From the NCBI GenBank assembly GCA_000953735.1, contig LN554852.1:1437846-1501845 (forward strand): a DNA stretch of 64,000 nt, given 5' to 3'. The notes under the pieces were generated by a model. That model was given only the letters and a program-made list of their open reading frames with translations. It made no database searches and had not been told where the DNA came from. Below are positions 63,985 to 64,000 of this stretch, piece by piece (within the stretch, counting starts at the first letter, position 1; the number at the start of each line of letters is the position of its first letter). Origin of the DNA: Moritella viscosa. GTDB taxonomy: Bacteria; Pseudomonadota; Gammaproteobacteria; Enterobacterales; Moritellaceae. Both the position numbers and the translations under genes were made by a program.

Positions 63985-64000
63985 TGCAATTCCTTTTTGC

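Overview
The window looks like a chromosome segment of a marine, facultatively anaerobic gammaproteobacterium of the Moritella/Psychromonas/Shewanella/Vibrio type. The evidence is moderate to low GC, a pta-ackA-yfbV block, a focA-pflB-pflA fermentation block, a VC2046-like gene, tandem tRNA-Tyr genes and HP1/P2-like contractile-tail phage genes. Moritella is my best guess, but the genus cannot be fixed from the sequence alone.

Layout. (1) 1-10.85 kb: the right-hand part of a contractile-tail prophage or tailocin, all on +: sheath end, tube, an L,D-transpeptidase-like protein, tail chaperone with a probable programmed -1 frameshift, tape measure, baseplate J and I, fibre, fibre chaperone, hub and spike. 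It ends at a small DnaA-box-like cluster. (2) 11.0-20.5 kb: conserved central metabolism on the minus strand: pta, ackA, rlmA, pflA, pflB and focA, with yfbV on +. Together these convert pyruvate to acetyl-CoA plus formate, and acetyl-CoA to acetate plus ATP. (3) 20.9-24.2 kb: a complete polar amino-acid ABC importer, followed by an MltF-like lytic transglycosylase and xthA. (4) 26.8-32.7 kb: an accessory, AT-rich patch with a Sel1-repeat lipoprotein gene damaged twice (a GAGCT tandem expansion and an IS256-family insertion with 8-bp target duplication), a possible Ogr/Delta remnant and orphan secreted proteins. (5) 33-34.2 kb: an EAL-HDOD protein.

(6) 34.5-42.8 kb is the most unusual stretch. 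A strong Fur box lies before an SbmA/BacA-like inner-membrane transporter that is coupled to a TonB-dependent siderophore-type receptor. A phage-type small protein, an ABC exporter whose nucleotide-binding half has lost its catalytic motifs, a Bcr/CflA-type MFS pump and a frameshifted AraC regulator follow. I read it as a candidate iron/siderophore transport locus with an SbmA-type inner-membrane step. (7) 43-48 kb: a small secreted protein, a GDSL lipase of the thermolabile-hemolysin type, a CheY-TPR response regulator and four tandem tRNA-Tyr genes.

(8) 48.2-54.7 kb and onward: a VC2046-like gene with a probable ATT start, a GntR/FCD regulator, then purine catabolism: xdhA, xdhB, xdhC and guaD. 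Guanine is deaminated to xanthine, which the molybdenum enzyme oxidises. A RutR-like TetR regulator sits 4 kb further on. Its own promoter and the xdhA promoter carry matching RutR-type operators, which ties the two loci into one predicted regulon. (9) 56-64 kb: two glycosyltransferases, a LysR regulator divergent from a TDT-family transporter, an HD-GYP phosphodiesterase, a PAP2 phosphatase and a lipoprotein.
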